A stretch of 64,000 nt of DNA from assembly GCF_000209165.1 (NCBI RefSeq), contig NC_009042.1, forward strand, positions 558,001 through 622,000, in the 5' to 3' direction. This DNA is from Scheffersomyces stipitis CBS 6054. Lineage: Eukaryota; Ascomycota; Pichiomycetes; Serinales; Debaryomycetaceae. The notes under the pieces were generated by a model. That model did not search any database and was not told the DNA's origin. It was given only the letters and a program-made list of their open reading frames with translations. Each line of letters begins with the position of its first letter. Positions within the stretch are counted from its first letter, which is position 1. Positions 38,584 to 49,911 of the stretch are shown here, in pieces. Both the position numbers and the translations under genes were made by a program.

Positions 38584-39271
38584 CGCGCTGGTTAGTGTCG
38601 GCAGACATTTTTCTGAAAAGAGGCTTGACTGACTCAGACACCAGCTGGAGACCATTATATTGGGGTTTTAGCACAAACAGGTTTCTGAAGCATACAGCTT
38701 TAGTTTACCATGCATTTGATGGAACATTGTCAAGCGGCGCCAGATTCCGGGCTTGAGATTCTTCTATGGCGAGATTTGTTTAGAGCAGGAACTCAATTGG
38801 AATGTAATCCTGGAATGCGCTCTTCCACTCAAAAAGTGAACCATTTGGCTGGTTTCGGTTGACCTCTATGGTTTTCCGTTAGCGAAACTAAATTTGCTCC
38901 GGAACAGTGACATCGCAGCACAATAGTGGTAATGGGGAGTTCATTTGTCTAAAAATGGTATTTCTCTTGAAATATTCCACAATACATACAATACCCTTTG
39001 TAATTCTATGCCTCCACAAGTATTTTTTGGAGATATTACTTTTCTCTTTGGGATATTTTATCGGATTTGTACAGATCCAACGATGGAGGAATATATTGAG
39101 AGAACAGAAATCCGCTAAGAAAACTTAGATGCAAAATAGTAGAGATGTGAGATCCTTCAGCAAGCTGATGTACTCCATGTTGGACCCCGAGGTCTTGGCT
39201 GAGCGAGAAAACGGTAGCTCATACTGGCTCCAACTCCCATGGATGACAGTGGGGCTGACTTCGTGAAGAAT

Positions 39272-39366
39272 TGTAGAACTGTAGAACTGTAGAACTGTAG
39301 AACTGTAGAAGTTGTAGAAGTTGTAGAAGTTGTAGAAGTTGTAGAAGTTGTAGACGTTGTAGACGT
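39272..39366 (+). repeat. Minisatellite of TGTAGAAC / TGTAGAAGT units
   Basis: Four 8 bp TGTAGAAC units are followed by five 9 bp TGTAGAAGT units and two TGTAGACGT units, all contiguous. Three unit forms in blocks show stepwise expansion. Frames through it are repeat artefacts. Confidence 0.95.
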
Positions 39367-40886
39367 TGTAGGATATCATCCTCTCCAGAATTGTAACTGA
39401 AGATCACTTCGGATGGGCTGGATCGATCCCGCAACTCCGCATAGAATAGGTTCTGTAGAATGGGGTTTGAATTAGCGATGGTGGGGTCTTGGGGAAGGAT
39501 CTGAATTGTCTCATAGCCCACCATGCCATTCTCATGCAACTCGAGAACGGCATTTGTTCACCGTAACCAGGATCGAAATATGGAGCACTTGCCTACTTTG
39601 GGTTGTTCCTCAGTAGAAAATCTGCATGCGGTGGAGCTGTTTTATCTATGTGTCATGTGATCAAAATGTAGAGGACGCTTGAATTTTCGGTTGAAGAGTC
39701 TAAGCTCCCCAGACTTGAGATATGCCGGTGTTCCTGATTAGCGGCTTTTAGTGAGGTTTTAGCAGCTCTGCAGCCCTGCTTTGGCCTGAAAGCTGTGTCG
39801 CTTTTGTGTCGAAGAGGCTTTTCTCGGGTGGCAAATGTGCCACAGACAGCAGGCCTGCTGGAGCTACCAGTTCCATAGCCATTTCGTAGATTGCTCCAGT
39901 TTGAAAGTCACTTATCATTGCCAGCAACTGTTAGCCCCGAATGTTGCACTGACCATTGACGTCATTGACAAAAGAACCAGTGCAAATCCTGCACAATAAA
40001 AGTTGTTACACGCCAATTCAGTCGGAACAATAATAGGTTAATCCGAGTAGGGTAGGGAACCACAAAAGAAACGGGACCAACTACGCAGGTGAATTAGCAC
40101 TTATCCCCCACAAGAATCTGGAAAGCGAGGGAAACTCGGGCCCAAGCCTTCTCGATTGGCTGTTCCAGAGTGGCGATCCGACACCAGTGCACCTTCCAAC
40201 TGACGGCTCTGTAGCTTGAAACGTAGACAATGTGACCATGTTCCAGCTGTAGCGAAACAGGGCAGTGGGCCAGACATGTGCAATAGTGTCTGCAATTGCA
40301 TTTCTGCTCCCCCCACGGCCATAACTGAGGCAAAGAAATTTTTACTGTATGTACACACTTAGCAGGAGCACGTACAAAAATTTGTAGCCTAATCTCTGGC
40401 TCAACATTCAGATAACACCAGCCAATTTCACGAGAAGGGGAGAACACACAGAAAAGTTGGACAAACGCGTCTCCTCCTTTCTTCACCAACCTTATCTGCT
40501 TCCACTGAGGGGTCGGACCGTCTGGAAGCTGCTCTTCCGCCCCAATACTTGTCAAATGATGGTAGACGTCTGAGAGGTAGCGAAAGAGGTGGGGAACATG
40601 ACAACCACAAAAAATACGTGTATGCAGACAAAAAAGTTGTGTTCTACCGAAATGACACTTGAGGGCGGCTTAACCAGACACTGCAGAACCGGGCTCGTAA
40701 CCGAACCTGCATGTAACTCTAATTATGAAAGAAATGGAAAATTAATTCTGGGGAAATTGTGACTGCAGCACCTCGATGCAGGTGCCGACAATTTTTTTTA
40801 GTGATAGGGAAGACATACTGAGTTTCGTGTAGATATCTAGTTGTCACTGGACCCGATAGCGATGACTAGGTAAGATTCCAAACGAG

Positions 40887-40894
40887 TATATATA
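40887..40894 (+). promoter_or_regulatory. TATA box of the MFS transporter
   Basis: TATATATA 137 bp upstream of the ATG at 41031. Confidence 0.6.
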
Positions 40895-41030
40895 CACAGG
40901 AGGATCCCCCGAAAGTTGTATTAAAGTTTCAAATTATCATCATCATTCTTTGGTTAGCTACAAGTGACAGTCAGTCGATTAGACTTTGCATCCACTTGAG
41001 TTTGACAATTGATATATTCCACTAGAGACA

Positions 41031-42938
41031 ATGAGTGCTGACGAAAAAGTCGCTGCTGCCGGCCAGGACGGCTTGTTTGAACACAACAGTTCCACTTCGA
41101 GCATCGAGGACAAGAAGCCCTCCAAGAGCTCCGATGTCGATTCCGTGAACTCGCAATTAGTAGACAACTCGGTAGAGGGCAACATCTTGTCCCAGTACAC
41201 CGAAAGTCAGGTGATGCAGATGGGTAGAAGCTATGCCACCAAGCACGGCTTGGACCCAGAATTGTTCGCCAAGGCAGCTGCTGTTGCCAGAACTCCTCTT
41301 GGTTTCAACTCCATGCCCTTCTTGACAGAGGAAGAGAAGGTTGGTTTGAATGCCGAAGCCACTAATAAGTGGCACATTCCACCCAGATTGATCGGGGTTA
41401 TTGCCTTGGGTTCTATGGCCGCTGCTGTGCAGGGTATGGACGAATCGGTCATTAACGGTGCCAACTTGTTCTACCCCAAGGCTTTCGGAGTCGACACCAT
41501 GCACAATTCGGACTTGATTGAAGGTTTGATCAATGGTGCTCCTTACCTTTGCTGTGGTATTCTTTCCTGTTGGTTGTCTGACGCTTGTAACCGTCGTCTT
41601 GGTAGAAAATGGACCATTTTCTGGTGTTGTGTCATTTCTGCCATCACCTGTGTCTGGCAAGGTCTTGTCAACAACTGGTACCATTTGTTCATTGCTCGTT
41701 TCTTCCTTGGATTTGGTGTTGGTATCAAGTCCGCCACTGTTCCTGCCTACTCTGCCGAATGTACTCCTAAACACATCAGAGGTTCGTTAGTCATGTTGTG
41801 GCAATTCTTCACAGCTGTTGGTATTATGTTTGGTTATGTTGCTTCCTTGGCTTTCTACAATGTCGGAGATAGAGGAATCCATTACGGGTTGAACTGGAGA
41901 TTGATGCTTGGTTCGGCCGCTATTCCTGCTGTCATCATCTTGTTCCAAATTCCTTTCGCTCCTGAATCTCCACGTTGGTTAATGGGTAAGGACAGACACC
42001 TTGAAGCCTTTGAGTCCTTGAAGCAATTGAGATACGAAGAACTTGCTGCTGCTCGTGACTGTTTCTACCAGTACGTCTTGTTAGCTGAAGAAGGTTCTTA
42101 CAAGATCCCAACCCTCACCAGATTTAAGGAAATGTTCACCAAGAGAAGAAACAGAAACGGTGCCATCGGTGCATTTATTGTCATGTTCATGCAACAGTTC
42201 TGTGGTATCAACGTCATTGCTTACTACTCTTCGTCTATCTTTGTCCAATCTGGTTTCTCTCAAACTTCTGCTTTGATCGCTTCTTGGGGTTTCGGTATGC
42301 TTAACTTCACCTTTGCCATTCCTGCCTTCTTCACAATCGATCGTTTCGGTAGAAGATCCTTATTGTTGGTTACCTTCCCCTTGATGGCTATTTTCTTATT
42401 GATTGCCGGTTTCGGTTTCTTGATAAACGAAGAAACAAACTCCAAGGGAAGATTGGGAATGATCATCATCGGTATCTATATGTTCACCATCTGTTACTCT
42501 TCCGGTGAAGGTCCAGTTCCTTTCACCTACTCTGCCGAAGCCTTCCCATTGTACATCAGAGACTTGGGTATGTCTTTTGCTACTGCCACCTGTTGGACTT
42601 TCAACTTCATCTTGGCCTTCACCTGGAACAGATTGGTCAATGCATTCACATCTACTGGTGCCTTCGGCTTCTACGCTGCTTGGAACATCATTGGTTTCTT
42701 CTTGGTCTTATGGTTCTTGCCAGAAACCAAGGGCTTGACCTTGGAAGAATTGGACGAAGTCTTCGCCGTTTCCGCCGTCCAACACGCCAAGTACCAAACC
42801 AAGAGTTTGATCAACTTCATCCAAAGATACGTTTTACGTTCCAAGGTGGCTCCATTGCCTCCATTGTACGACCACCAGAGATTGGCTGTCACCAACCCAG
42901 AATGGAACGACAAGCCAGAAGTCTCTTATGTCGAGTAG
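41031..42938 (+). CDS. MFS sugar or polyol transporter
   Basis: 635 aa member of the sugar porter family. The N-terminal ~115 residues are cytosolic and acidic; twelve membrane spans follow. Family marks are NRRLGRKW (187-194) in loop 2-3, RFFLGFGVG (223-231), PESPRWLM (311-318), MQQFCGINVIAYYSSSIF (TM7 sugar-binding QQ-GIN-YY), DRFGRRS and PETKGLTLEELDEVF near the end. The first span has QGMDESVINGANLFYPKAFG, a pattern I associate with a fungal branch of uncertain substrate rather than with Hxt glucose carriers. The substrate cannot be read from sequence. Codon bias is strong. The long promoter and TATA box suggest tight regulation. Confidence 0.85.
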   Translation: MSADEKVAAAGQDGLFEHNSSTSSIEDKKPSKSSDVDSVNSQLVDNSVEGNILSQYTESQVMQMGRSYATKHGLDPELFAKAAAVARTPLGFNSMPFLTEEEKVGLNAEATNKWHIPPRLIGVIALGSMAAAVQGMDESVINGANLFYPKAFGVDTMHNSDLIEGLINGAPYLCCGILSCWLSDACNRRLGRKWTIFWCCVISAITCVWQGLVNNWYHLFIARFFLGFGVGIKSATVPAYSAECTPKHIRGSLVMLWQFFTAVGIMFGYVASLAFYNVGDRGIHYGLNWRLMLGSAAIPAVIILFQIPFAPESPRWLMGKDRHLEAFESLKQLRYEELAAARDCFYQYVLLAEEGSYKIPTLTRFKEMFTKRRNRNGAIGAFIVMFMQQFCGINVIAYYSSSIFVQSGFSQTSALIASWGFGMLNFTFAIPAFFTIDRFGRRSLLLVTFPLMAIFLLIAGFGFLINEETNSKGRLGMIIIGIYMFTICYSSGEGPVPFTYSAEAFPLYIRDLGMSFATATCWTFNFILAFTWNRLVNAFTSTGAFGFYAAWNIIGFFLVLWFLPETKGLTLEELDEVFAVSAVQHAKYQTKSLINFIQRYVLRSKVAPLPPLYDHQRLAVTNPEWNDKPEVSYVE

Positions 42939-43821
42939 GCTCCTTGATAACACATTCATTTATTTCCTCTTTATAATTAATAGTTAACTTAGTTGTTCAA
43001 TTCTTCACATCGCCTAGATAGTAATTCTAAATTATGATTTAAACTATGTTGTAGATTTTGCACCCATCCACATGAATTTGCACCCACTTGCATGCAAATT
43101 ACCGATCTGTACATTCGATATACTTTGTGGGGAAGGCCCCCCTTGTCTACAGAATAAGGTAATTATCACTACATCCTGATAAGGCAGATACGTCCGAGGT
43201 CCAGAGAATCGTCTACATCTACAGTATCTTCTTCATACACCGTCTATTCCGTATGTCACGTGAGGATATGTCTTTAAATGTCTAATCGTAGAAAGCGACA
43301 AAGTTCCCGACATGTGTGCCTGAATATCAAATTTAAACATCATAGGACCTATTTCCCAAATGTTGGCGCCCAAGTCTGGAAATAGTTCAGGTGCGTAGAA
43401 AAGATACTTACGAAACAACTTTGTATAGCACATTCTTCGTCAAAAGGGATTTTGAAGGAAAGAACGGTCTGCTATTCTTCAAAAAGTCTGTCACGTGATG
43501 AATAATACAATATAGTAGTGGTAAGAATAAAAGGTTTATTAAATTACCATCTATGGCTTCAGAAGTATGTGTTACATATTGAAATATATACGGATAAATA
43601 ACAAGTGGGTCACACTGGTTAGTTTCGGAACGAAACTAGAAACACTTGTAGGCAAAATGAAATGGAGATGAGTATTCAGTGGTGAATATTGTATTCATAC
43701 ATAGATGAATCAGGGTTTGGCTTGAGATATAGACTTTCAAGGCTGAGATTCGGAGCTTATATGAAATTTGAATTTCAGACTTTTTGACATTCGATTTAGA
43801 CTAGACATCAGGTCTCATTGA
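42939..43821. other. Convergent intergenic region transporter/GLO3
   Basis: 883 bp. It has two TTTGCACCCA direct repeats (43057-43086), and CACGTG at 43257-43262 and 43492-43497. Unusually for a convergent region, promoter-like boxes are present, but I find no gene. Confidence 0.5.
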
Positions 43822-45243
43822 TCACCTCAAGAAATCCCTTAAGTACGAACCTAACTTGTTTGCACCGTCTTCCAAAGCGTCCTTCAACACGTCCAAGTCT
43901 TGGTTGGCATTACCAGAGAATTTGGAAGCAAAGTCTCTGGCTGAGGCTTCAAAATCACCCAACTGTCCAGAAAGGGAGCTGCTACGGTTACCTCTAGAAG
44001 CACCAGCAGCTGTTTCTTCTTCGCCAAAGTAAGACGAAGAAGAGATGGACTGGGCTCCGTTGAATGCTTGTAATTTGGACTTGGCCTCGTTCTGTGCCTG
44101 CTCGTCAAATCTGGGGCCTCTTCCAAAGAACTCATCGGAGGAAATACCCTTCTGGGTACCGAATTTATTTGTGACTTCGCCAGTGTACTTGACTTCTTTA
44201 TACTTCTTGGAGGATGCTGAAGCCACGACGTTATCTCCCATGGTCATACCGAAGCCCAACTTCTGGAACTGCTGTGTGGTTTCTTGGACAGGGGCAGCAA
44301 GAACCACAGGCTCGTCATTACTTCTACTATTACTGCTGGATAACGACAAAGGTGCTTTCTTGGGAACTGGAGGTCCAGATGTGAAAGAAGAGCCAGAGCC
44401 AGAACCAGAGACTCCAGTCTCGTTGGGGTTGTAGCCCAATCTCTTAGCTTCTTCCGCTTCCTGTTTGGCCTTTCTTTCGATCTCGTCAAAGTCGATTTCT
44501 TCGTCATTTTTATTGATTTTCTTTGCGGCTAAACGGGAACTTCTAGGACCAGATCCTTTCGACGAGAGAATCAGTGTTTTTGCCGTAGCTCCATTCTTCA
44601 AACGCGATGAAGTGATCGTCGATGACGACACACGAGTCGAAACTGCTTTCTTCTTCGTAGCAAGACTCAAGTCGTCTGTGGAAGCAGTTGGAGTCACGTT
44701 CTTTGAAGACAAAGGTGATGGTGTCAGATTAATCGGTTTGGTCCAGTTGGAGAAGAAGTCGTCGTTCAGCGATTCGCCGGCCGAGTCAGACAACAGCATG
44801 TTATCCGTGGCGTCGTCCAACGTGACAACGTCTGGATGTTTTGCAGCATCTTCGACGGCTTTCTGTTTCAATCTTTCTTTGTATTTCACCGCCACGGGCG
44901 ATGTGTACTTAGCAGTGGCATCTACTCCGTTCTTGTTGGTGACAAACTGAGAGCCTCCATGTTTGGAAAAAAACTCTTTGGCCTGTTGATTGCCGCCAAA
45001 TTTGAAATTTCTAAGCTGGATTCTTTGCCACGAGTCCAAGTTCAGCGACTTGACAAATGAAATGTGAACACCAAGGTTTCTGTGGACTGCACTACATTCC
45101 AAACAGAGGAAAATACCAAATGGAATCGACGTCCACGTAGGATTCCGGTTGGGACAGTCAAAACAGACTTGGTTGGCGGGGTTTTTCTTGAGCCGGTCAA
45201 AAATACGGGCGGCTTCCTCCTTGCTGGCTATGGTATCAGACAT
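43822..45243 (-). CDS. GLO3: ArfGAP Glo3
   Basis: 473 aa (yeast Glo3 493). It activates GTP hydrolysis on Arf1 and works in COPI-vesicle retrieval from Golgi to ER. The ArfGAP domain covers about residues 8-125: zinc ligands Cys27, Cys30, Cys47 and Cys50 (CFDC...CLEC) and the arginine finger Arg55 in HRNLGVH. The middle is Ser-rich and disordered. The C-terminal part has the Glo3 regulatory repeats (YFGEEE and [13 protein letters not shown] segments) and an amphipathic end ([36 protein letters not shown]). The ARFGAP2/3-type tail distinguishes it from Gcs1. Confidence 0.93.
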   Translation of the reverse strand: MSDTIASKEEAARIFDRLKKNPANQVCFDCPNRNPTWTSIPFGIFLCLECSAVHRNLGVHISFVKSLNLDSWQRIQLRNFKFGGNQQAKEFFSKHGGSQFVTNKNGVDATAKYTSPVAVKYKERLKQKAVEDAAKHPDVVTLDDATDNMLLSDSAGESLNDDFFSNWTKPINLTPSPLSSKNVTPTASTDDLSLATKKKAVSTRVSSSTITSSRLKNGATAKTLILSSKGSGPRSSRLAAKKINKNDEEIDFDEIERKAKQEAEEAKRLGYNPNETGVSGSGSGSSFTSGPPVPKKAPLSLSSSNSRSNDEPVVLAAPVQETTQQFQKLGFGMTMGDNVVASASSKKYKEVKYTGEVTNKFGTQKGISSDEFFGRGPRFDEQAQNEAKSKLQAFNGAQSISSSSYFGEEETAAGASRGNRSSSLSGQLGDFEASARDFASKFSGNANQDLDVLKDALEDGANKLGSYLRDFLR

Positions 45244-46214
45244 GTTGGTGTGTGGGTGAAGAGAGGGAAGAAGAATAGTACATTGTGAAAAGTTGATCTA
45301 CTTTTGTTTTCGAACGACGTGGTTGGTGCGACAGCGCTACCATGTTTCTTTTGATAAGATAGAGAGCATATGTAGAAGACTGAGTTGATGATGTTGGCAG
45401 ATATGTTGATCAAGGGACGCTGTTAAAGGAGGGTAGGGTATGGCAGGGTGTTTTATTGGATGCTAATGAAATTTTGTTAGAGTCATTTTGCTGGTTGGTG
45501 TCCTTTTTTGAACAGCCAGCCTCATAATGTATTGCGCTCACAGCATGTATAGTACAATAATAGAAATGAATTATTGTATTTCGAAAAGATACTACAAAGA
45601 CGAATACGAGTATTGATGATTCTTAGACTTGAGTAGGATATAAGAGCGATGTCTAAGTGCTGCGATGTTTTTTCCAGAATTCCGTTTTCTTCTCTGGCAT
45701 TCGCAGCTACTAAGTATATGTACTTTTAATGTGAGAGACGTTTCAATGCTAATAATATGGCAATTATGTTTCCGTGGTACTGCATTGGTATACTTCTATT
45801 TTTCTATTTGCTTGTTTTCTGGTCATGTCTTCGTTCAACTCTTCTATCGGCCAATATCTACATCGTTTAGACCGACTTTAGTTGAAATTCACTTTATGCA
45901 AATTGGTTGCATTTGGCTGCGAAAAGTTATTCGCACCGATATTCTCACGCAACAAGTCTCATACTCTCAAATCATATAAAGATGTCCATACATAACATTA
46001 TTCGATTCATATACATTTGTGCATGTAGATAATCGTTTATTCCCGATCCTCTAACTATATCATCTGGTTCAAATATTCAAAACCCTCTCCTTCTACTCAA
46101 ACATAAATACATCGTCCTCATTACTATGTATGCTAAATATATATACAAATGCATCTCTCTCTACACTAATCCTAAGGATATATTCATTGTTAATAGATAT
46201 CATGGATCAGTGGA
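45244..46214. other. GLO3 promoter / TIM44 3' region
   Basis: 971 bp. A 104-codon frame (45665-45979) is hydrophobic but unlike any family I know. Nothing else recognised. Confidence 0.5.
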
Positions 46215-47522
46215 TCAATGGAAAGGTCTGGAACCACCACGAGCGAACTCTATGATCTTCCATCCTTCCGTAGTGGCGTTGTCGAATTCTTCTGGAACTC
46301 TTGTAAGAACCATAGCGTATGTGCTCAACTGGATATGATCCTCGGTACCTGCAGCAATGTCACCTGTCTTAGCCTTACGGTACAAATGAACCTCTTGGGC
46401 ACGACAACTGACAACAATGACAGGAGTATCGTTAGGTTGCAACTGCTTGCATGTGACTACTTCAACACCACGGATATCTAAGATACGACCGTCCAGGAAC
46501 AAGCCCTGTTGGATGAACTGCTTATTGTTGGCTTGCCAGACGTTGAAGGGAGCTTCGGAGAACCATTGCTTCAACACGGTTTCGTCGTTCTTGATGTAGG
46601 CATCTAAGATCTCGGGCACAATGTAGTTGGTCAATGTCTTCTGGAAGTCGGTTAAACGGAAAGAAGGATCCATCATTCTAAATTGCTTAACCACCTTGGC
46701 TTGTTCAGTTTCGGCAAAGAACCCTGTTACTTTTTCAATGATGGTTCTTATAAGTGAAATCAAGCCATTCTCAGAGTCCTGCCATTTCTCTTGCAAGTAC
46801 GTAAAGAAACGGCCCACAGGTGTTTTAAGTTTGTACTCTTCCCATCTTTCACCAACAGATGGACCTGAAGCCTTATGTTCAGTGGCTACTAACTCTCCGC
46901 CAGCCTCTTCGTTCTCACGAACAGGACCCTTGACTCCCTTTCTGGCTCTTTCCTCCAATTCCTTCTCTCTCAATCTCTGTCTCTGCTCCTTTGTCAAAAA
47001 TCCACCATATGAAGTCGACGAACCATCATCAATAACTTCAGAAACATCCTTGTAGACTTGTGTCTGTCTTACAGGCTCAAAGGCTTTGTCTGCTACTTCA
47101 GCACTTACACGTACTGTAGTTCTGACTCCCTTACCAACAGGAGAATCCCATGCTTTTACAGCAGCACCGCCTACAACGTCTGCAGTCAGCTTGAGCACTT
47201 TACCAGCAGCATTACTACCTTTCTGTGCTGTCTCATAAGCTTCTCTGGCCTTCTTGAAAGCTTCAGATTCAGCCATTCTTCCAGACTCATCCTGTAAAGC
47301 CTTGATATTTTCCTTCAACTCGTTCGATTTCTTGACTTCGTTCTTGAAGGTATCGAAAAAGACCTTTAAAGGCGATCCTTGTGGTGCTTGTTCTTTGTTG
47401 AAATGGATCTGTGACTCGTGGAAGCTTCTGATGGCTGTTGCCTGTACCAGCTTGTAATTCATAGACGAAGCCGTCAAAGCCTGCTTGCAAAGACTTGATT
47501 TCATCATGTGTGCCTTCAACAT
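46215..47522 (-). CDS. TIM44: Mitochondrial import subunit Tim44
   Basis: 435 aa (yeast Tim44 431). It anchors Hsp70 (Ssc1) to the TIM23 channel on the matrix side of the inner membrane. The N-terminus is a basic presequence with several Met (MLKAHMMKSSLCKQAL). Residues 50-150 are helical (QGSPLKVFFDTFKNEVKKSNEL) and bind Ssc1. The C-terminal domain (about 240-435) carries MDPSFRLTDFQKTLTNYIVPEILDAYIKND and the final VVSCRAQEVHLYR...EDHIQLSTYAMVLTR blocks, typical of the Tim44-like cone domain. Start ATG complementary to 47520-47522. Confidence 0.96.
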   Translation of the reverse strand: MLKAHMMKSSLCKQALTASSMNYKLVQATAIRSFHESQIHFNKEQAPQGSPLKVFFDTFKNEVKKSNELKENIKALQDESGRMAESEAFKKAREAYETAQKGSNAAGKVLKLTADVVGGAAVKAWDSPVGKGVRTTVRVSAEVADKAFEPVRQTQVYKDVSEVIDDGSSTSYGGFLTKEQRQRLREKELEERARKGVKGPVRENEEAGGELVATEHKASGPSVGERWEEYKLKTPVGRFFTYLQEKWQDSENGLISLIRTIIEKVTGFFAETEQAKVVKQFRMMDPSFRLTDFQKTLTNYIVPEILDAYIKNDETVLKQWFSEAPFNVWQANNKQFIQQGLFLDGRILDIRGVEVVTCKQLQPNDTPVIVVSCRAQEVHLYRKAKTGDIAAGTEDHIQLSTYAMVLTRVPEEFDNATTEGWKIIEFARGGSRPFH

Positions 47523-48132
47523 GGCTGCTATGGTATTTGGTAAGTTTTAGTAAATTAGATAGAAAAAATGGTAGTTATTAAAGGGTTTATTAGATCTCAA
47601 GATTCTCAGATTTTTCAGATTCCACTATCGATTCTTTATACAAGTTGGATTTGAGATATATACAACGGAATTTCCTCTGCCCAAAGGGTGTTCGATGTGC
47701 CTGTAGTCTCTTGATCACGGTAAATATTCCAGTCGGGTCCGCTCCAAAGAGTTTTCTTTATATGTACAAAATGAAGGGTTGGCCACTGATTGAAAAAAAT
47801 TAGGACCAGAATTTCTTCAAAAAATTTCAGTTGGTAATTGCACGACTAGACTAGAATATGAAGAGATCAATATGGGAACAGTAGATTAATATGGATATAT
47901 ATATACGGAGGAGTATTTACTAATGGAGTAGATTATAGAGACTATTGGCATCATTTTTCAAATCTTACAATTTTCTAATTTTCTAATTTTCTAATTTTCC
48001 TTCTCGTAATCTCATTTATATATTATTTTATCATTAAGAGTACTATGTACATACATCAGAAAGAAACCATCTGGTTTAGTCTAGAATTGGACATGGTAGA
48101 TAAATGTGAATCTTCGACATCTAAAGGTCATC
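47523..48132. other. TIM44 promoter / BNA4 3' region
   Basis: 610 bp, AT-rich, with a 9 bp repeat (47970-47999). No gene seen. Confidence 0.5.
47970..47999 (+). repeat. 9 bp TTTTCTAAT repeat
   Basis: About 3.5 copies of TTTTCTAAT. Simple repeat between TIM44 and BNA4. Confidence 0.85.
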
Positions 48133-49569
48133 TCAACGTCTGAATCTGTCCCAACATTGTGCAGCTTTGACAGCTCCGTAAAGAGCTAACGCCGTCAAGG
48201 AAACAATCTGGACCCGGTTCAAGATAGTGGCCTGTCTCTTTTCTATAGCGATAGCTTTAGCATACGGAATATCGTCACGGAAGGAGATCATGGTGTACAA
48301 GGGAAGCCATTGGAAAAGAGTTCCATTAGCGTATTTGCCCAAGGTGTAGTCCAATTTCTTGCGGATCAAGTAGAGTGGACTAGTGACTTTAGATGACATT
48401 TCGTGATAGTTATCCAAAGCGAGTTTACAGATGGCATCCAAGTCCTTTTTACGAGCATCCGAGTACTGTTTGAACGACTTAGTCACGTTTCCATGGTTGG
48501 TGTCTATCAACTCCATCAATACTCTCACGTCCTCAAAGCCACAGTTCATGCCCTGTCCATAGAAAGGAACCATAGAGTGAGCAGCATCACCGATGATGAT
48601 GGCTCTACCAGTAGGGTTATGGTACGGGTAGGCCGTAACTTGCATCAAAGTTCCACGAGGATTACTTTCGTAAACTGAAATCAAGTGATCATCTCCCATA
48701 AGCTTGTAGGCATCCGGGAAGTTCTTCTTAAAGAACACAACCCATTCCTGAGCACTCTTGATCAGTTCTATGACCGACCAGGGACTAAAGAAAGTTGATG
48801 TGAATGAACCGTCCTTGTTCGCCAATGCAATCAACATGAAGTTGTGTCTGGGCCAGATATGAAGATGATTGGGATCGATAGAAAATTTTGAGGTAGCACC
48901 TTCTAGGGTGTTTGGGGGAATATAGAGCTCCAAGTATTGCATGTCGATGTACTTCTGCTGAAAGTCCATTCTCATCAGCCGCTGCATCTGGTATCTGAAC
49001 TGAGAATGTGCTCCGTCAGCGCCTACAATGTAGTCGAACTCAAAAGTCTTCGGCTCAGCCTTATTATCTCTGGTATCTACAAAGGTCATGGTAGGTGTTT
49101 CATCTTCTCTCATCAAATGATCCAATTGGACCAACTTGTGGTTGAAAAGCACATTGATATCGTCAGAATGGCGCATTTCAGCCAACAAACAGTCGTTCAA
49201 AAACCCTCGGTCTATTGAGTTGATGCTTTCACCAAAAAGTCCATAAAGCTGAGATTCCTGTTTCGTTCCAGTAGTATCGTGGATCATTCTACCCTTCATT
49301 GGTATGATATGTTCTAAAATTCGGTCTGCCATCGCATCATCTACATACTTCAAAGCACGGATACCTCGGTTCGAAACTGCCAAGTTAATCGAGCGCAAAT
49401 TACGTTCTGAAGCATCTACTGTTTTGGGATCAGGTCTGAGCTCGAAGAGTGTAACCGAATATCCCTTGGCTGCGAACGCCAAAGCCGCTAAGCACCCTAC
49501 AAGCCCGGCTCCTACAATACCAACACCTTGGTGACGATTGGATGTATCAACACTCTCTAAAACTGACAT
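48133..49569 (-). CDS. BNA4: Kynurenine 3-monooxygenase
   Basis: 478 aa FAD/NADPH monooxygenase (yeast Bna4 460) on the outer mitochondrial membrane, hydroxylating kynurenine in de novo NAD synthesis. FAD-binding GxGxxG is at residues 18-25 (IVGAGLVG). Further landmarks: [47 protein letters not shown] and the second FAD motif [21 protein letters not shown]. The C-terminus holds a hydrophobic helix ([16 protein letters not shown]), consistent with a membrane anchor. Start ATG complementary to 49567-49569. A TCACGTGA box lies 90 bp upstream. Confidence 0.96.
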   Translation of the reverse strand: MSVLESVDTSNRHQGVGIVGAGLVGCLAALAFAAKGYSVTLFELRPDPKTVDASERNLRSINLAVSNRGIRALKYVDDAMADRILEHIIPMKGRMIHDTTGTKQESQLYGLFGESINSIDRGFLNDCLLAEMRHSDDINVLFNHKLVQLDHLMREDETPTMTFVDTRDNKAEPKTFEFDYIVGADGAHSQFRYQMQRLMRMDFQQKYIDMQYLELYIPPNTLEGATSKFSIDPNHLHIWPRHNFMLIALANKDGSFTSTFFSPWSVIELIKSAQEWVVFFKKNFPDAYKLMGDDHLISVYESNPRGTLMQVTAYPYHNPTGRAIIIGDAAHSMVPFYGQGMNCGFEDVRVLMELIDTNHGNVTKSFKQYSDARKKDLDAICKLALDNYHEMSSKVTSPLYLIRKKLDYTLGKYANGTLFQWLPLYTMISFRDDIPYAKAIAIEKRQATILNRVQIVSLTALALYGAVKAAQCWDRFRR

Positions 49570-49911
49570 TTCACTTGCTGAGCATAGAAGAAAGTTGTCA
49601 AAAATTTGTAAATCGATTTCGTAAATTTATTATCTCACCCTATGGGCCCATATCCGGTCACGTGAAAATCGTGAAAATTTATCTCGTACAGCATTCAGAC
49701 GGTTAAGAGCATAGCATCAGGCAACAGTACGAGACGAATTTGATAGAAAGATGTTGAATTAAATCAAATAGAATTAGAGTGTCTAGAAAAACAACTTTAA
49801 ACGGGAAAAAAGGAAAAATTTTCATTGTAGGAAAACAATTTCTACTTTATTTTCTCAAGTTCTGCTTACTACATATTCTTCCTCTCAGAATCCCTGTTTA
49901 TTCTACTTACT
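49570..49911. other. BNA4 promoter / TBC-like 3' region
   Basis: 342 bp, with TCACGTGA (49658-49665). No gene seen. Confidence 0.5.

Larger units (their letters stand above)
36878..41030. other. 4.15 kb intergenic region before the MFS transporter
   Basis: No convincing gene on either strand. The longest frame (40094-40555, 153 codons) has no recognisable domain. It contains a minisatellite (39272-39366), GC-rich palindromes (38432-38583) and a TATA box (40887-40894). I also looked for tRNA boxes and LTR-like ends and saw none. It is the longest gap in the window. Confidence 0.6.

Noticed and set aside
39125..39539. Frames encoding Tyr-Asn-Phe or Leu-Gln repeats
   Set aside because: Produced by reading the minisatellite in different frames.
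38049..40029. Rgt1-type CGGANNA sites before the sugar transporter
   Set aside because: I counted about five, fewer than the roughly eight expected by chance in 4 kb on two strands.
40094..40555. 153-codon minus-strand frame upstream of the transporter
   Set aside because: No domain, odd Cys/Trp composition, and no support from codon bias seen in neighbours.
43555..43570. ATG plus GTATGT donor-like start of a spliced gene
   Set aside because: No TACTAAC branch site or continuing frame was found downstream.
45665..45979. 104-codon hydrophobic frame between GLO3 and TIM44
   Set aside because: No recognisable family; hydrophobic frames arise easily in T-rich DNA.
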